Below the pieces are notes generated by a model, which was not told where the DNA came from, made no database searches, and saw only the letters and a program-made list of their open reading frames with translations. A DNA stretch of 36,555 nt from a virus: IMG/VR virus record IMGVR_UViG_3300020183_006548, positions 1-36,555 of that record. The stretch is one strand, 5' to 3'. Positions 35,492 to 36,555 of the stretch are shown here, piece by piece; the stretch's first letter is position 1; each line of letters starts with the position of its first letter. The translations under genes and the position numbers were made by a program.

Positions 35492-36555
35492 CTAAAGACA
35501 ACCAGAATCACAACTTACCTCCAAATCTACTGCCAAATTAGTTCCTATATCTCCACTTACTACTGTATAGGTAGGTGAAGTATATGAAATTGAACCATTG
35601 TTTTGACAAGCTAAATCACTTATTTCCCCAACAACCGATATATTCGTATAAGTATTTCCACCACCCGTACATTGGTCAGCATCGCATGAAACCCCGATAA
35701 CATCACCTACGTTTACTGTATAACTTCCGTTTGAAGTAGAGTTTCGGGTTTCAACTGAACTTCCATTTATCAATAAATTATAAATTCCATTACCTCCATT
35801 AGTTTCAGTAAAAGTCCAGTTTAATGTTGCCGAAGCTATAGTGGGTGTTGGTGTCACAGTTGGAGTTTCGGTTGGTGTCACAGTTGGAGTTTCGGTTGGT
35901 GTCACAGTTGGAGTTTCGGTTGGTGTCACAGTTGGAGTTTCGGTTGGTGTCACAGTTGGAGTTTCGGTTGGTGTCTCAGTTGGTGTCATAGTTGGTGTTT
36001 CGGTTGGTGTCACAGTTGGTGTGGGTGTTTGAGTCGGACAAGCAGAACACAATTGAATAGATATGATTACACCAACTTTCGTAATTTGAATTGCATATAA
36101 ATTACCACCCCAACTTGTCTTCCACCATTGACTATTCCCGGACCATGGGTTTGTTAAAGAAGTGTTTGAATAGACAACATCATTTACAGTTGGTGTAGAA
36201 TCTGCTGCGGATACGTAACCATCGTTACTATAAGTTGTTAATCTACATGCAGTACAACTATCATTCTGTGGTGTTGAAAGTTGTATTGATTGATAAACAT
36301 TCGTTGGTGTCGGTGTTTGAGTAGGTGTTTGTGTATTAGTAGGTGTCGGTGTTTGAGTTTGGCTAGCTGTTATAGAAGGTGTGGGTGTTTGAGTAGGTGT
36401 TTGTGTATTGGTTGATGTTTGTGTATTGGTCGGTGTTTGGGTTTGGCTAGCTGTTATAGAAGGTGTCGGTGTTTGGGTTTGGCTAGCTGTTATAGAAGGT
36501 GTCGGTGTTTGGGTTTGGCTAGCTGTTATAGAAGGTGTCGGTGTTTGGGTTTGGC
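35492..36555 (-). CDS. Thr/Pro-repeat fibre or adhesin-like protein, partial at the right edge
   Basis: The leftward frame is open from the right edge to the TAG at 35492, at least 354 residues; the start is outside. From the edge inward: repeats of TASQTQTPTPSI, a Thr/Pro linker, a folded segment with paired Cys and many Trp (DSCTACRLTTYSNDGYVSAA, NPWSGNSQWWKTSWGGN), CSACPTQTP, a second run of TPTETPTV repeats, then a Cys-rich beta-type C-terminal domain (LNWTFTETNGGNGIYNLLIN ... SCDSGC). Such Thr/Pro stalks separate binding domains in phage fibres and bacterial adhesins. A shorter start at the TTG at 36052 is not credible, because the folded segment upstream continues in frame. Confidence 0.8.
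   Translation of the reverse strand, partial: QTQTPTPSITASQTQTPTPSITASQTQTPTPSITASQTQTPTNTQTSTNTQTPTQTPTPSITASQTQTPTPTNTQTPTQTPTPTNVYQSIQLSTPQNDSCTACRLTTYSNDGYVSAADSTPTVNDVVYSNTSLTNPWSGNSQWWKTSWGGNLYAIQITKVGVIISIQLCSACPTQTPTPTVTPTETPTMTPTETPTETPTVTPTETPTVTPTETPTVTPTETPTVTPTETPTVTPTPTIASATLNWTFTETNGGNGIYNLLINGSSVETRNSTSNGSYTVNVGDVIGVSCDADQCTGGGNTYTNISVVGEISDLACQNNGSISYTSPTYTVVSGDIGTNLAVDLEVSCDSGCL
35850..36025. repeat. 24-bp tandem repeat (TPTETPTV coding)
   Basis: The unit GGTGTCACAGTTGGAGTTTC plus GGTT occurs five times without a change at 35850-35969. It is followed by a 12-bp half unit, a 24-bp variant and a partial copy. Read leftward each unit codes for eight residues of Thr/Pro/Glu. 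Copy number is likely to vary between strains. Confidence 0.92.
36445..36555. repeat. 36-bp tandem repeat (TASQTQTPTPSI coding)
   Basis: Units beginning GGCTAGCTGTTATAGAAGGT start at 36445, 36481 and 36517 with exact 36-bp spacing and continue past the window edge. One more copy lies at 36361 after a diverged stretch. Each codes for a 12-residue Ser/Thr/Pro/Gln repeat. Confidence 0.92.

Noticed and set aside
35850-36025. CRISPR array
   Set aside because: The repeats are contiguous without spacers and encode an in-frame Thr/Pro stalk.
35841-36032. Rightward ORF made of GVTVGVSV repeats
   Set aside because: It is the antisense reading of the 24-bp repeat in the leftward fibre-like gene.
1-36555. 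Host chromosome or integrated prophage segment
   Set aside because: No integrase, attachment repeat or ribosomal or other housekeeping operon is present, and phage-type genes occur throughout; a chimeric left end cannot be excluded from sequence alone.

Overview
The window looks like part of a large, AT-rich genome of a tailed phage infecting a Bacteroidota (Flavobacteria-like) host. The reasons are: densely packed short genes with ATGA overlaps; five tRNA genes; an endolysin and a holin-like protein; thymidylate synthase; several genes that I recognise from memory as recurring in T4-like phages of marine and freshwater bacteria; near absence of Shine-Dalgarno sequences with A-rich upstream regions; and promoters of the Bacteroidota type (TTTG, about 20 nt, TAnnTTTG). 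No capsid, portal, terminase, integrase, transposase or CRISPR array is visible, so this is an accessory plus late-gene portion. All names come from reading motifs and have not been checked against any database.

Layout. 1-1.8 kb (leftward): envelope-type proteins (an anchored protein, a lipoprotein, an exported HMA-like metal-binding protein). 1.8-3.3 kb: tRNA-Met, tRNA-Trp, a very small transcription unit, an HNH nuclease, a membrane protein and tRNA-Leu. 3.4-5.1 kb: a NodU/CmcH carbamoyltransferase. 5.1-7.8 kb (leftward, ending in a terminator): four virion-like proteins. 7.9-11.7 kb: a lipoprotein, two 2OG-Fe(II) oxygenase-like proteins and a GT17-like glycosyltransferase. 12.3-21.1 kb (rightward): a shortened UmuD-like protein, a metallophosphoesterase, a kinase-like protein with an altered P-loop, thymidylate synthase, a beta-propeller surface protein, a possible acyl/aminoacyl transferase, a flavodoxin-like reductase, a secreted NlpC/P60 hydrolase, and a small ORF coupled to a UmuC polymerase. 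21.1-29.2 kb: virion-like and envelope proteins on both strands, tRNA-Ser with a third oxygenase, PPK2 and a GH19 endolysin. 29.2-32.5 kb (rightward): a zincin, conserved phage genes, a second metallophosphoesterase and a cREC-like protein. 32.5-35.4 kb (leftward): two nuclease-like proteins and a holin-like protein. 35.5-36.6 kb (leftward, open at the edge): a Thr/Pro-repeat adhesin or fibre-like protein.

Two signals tie the window together. First, a TATTTAT(T/A) box lies a few to about 30 nt upstream of many start codons, mostly of genes with lysis, envelope or virion-like roles; metabolic and SOS-type genes instead carry host-type TAnnTTTG boxes. I read the first as a candidate phage late promoter and the second as early/middle promoters. 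Second, many genes in the TATTTATT-controlled units encode otherwise unrelated proteins that start with a short leader containing an (L/I)xE-(S/G/N/A) site, like T4 capsid-targeting sequences cut by the prohead protease. One of them is a polyphosphate kinase 2, others a zincin-like and two nuclease-like proteins. The main hypothesis is therefore a set of enzymes packaged into the virion and delivered with the DNA.
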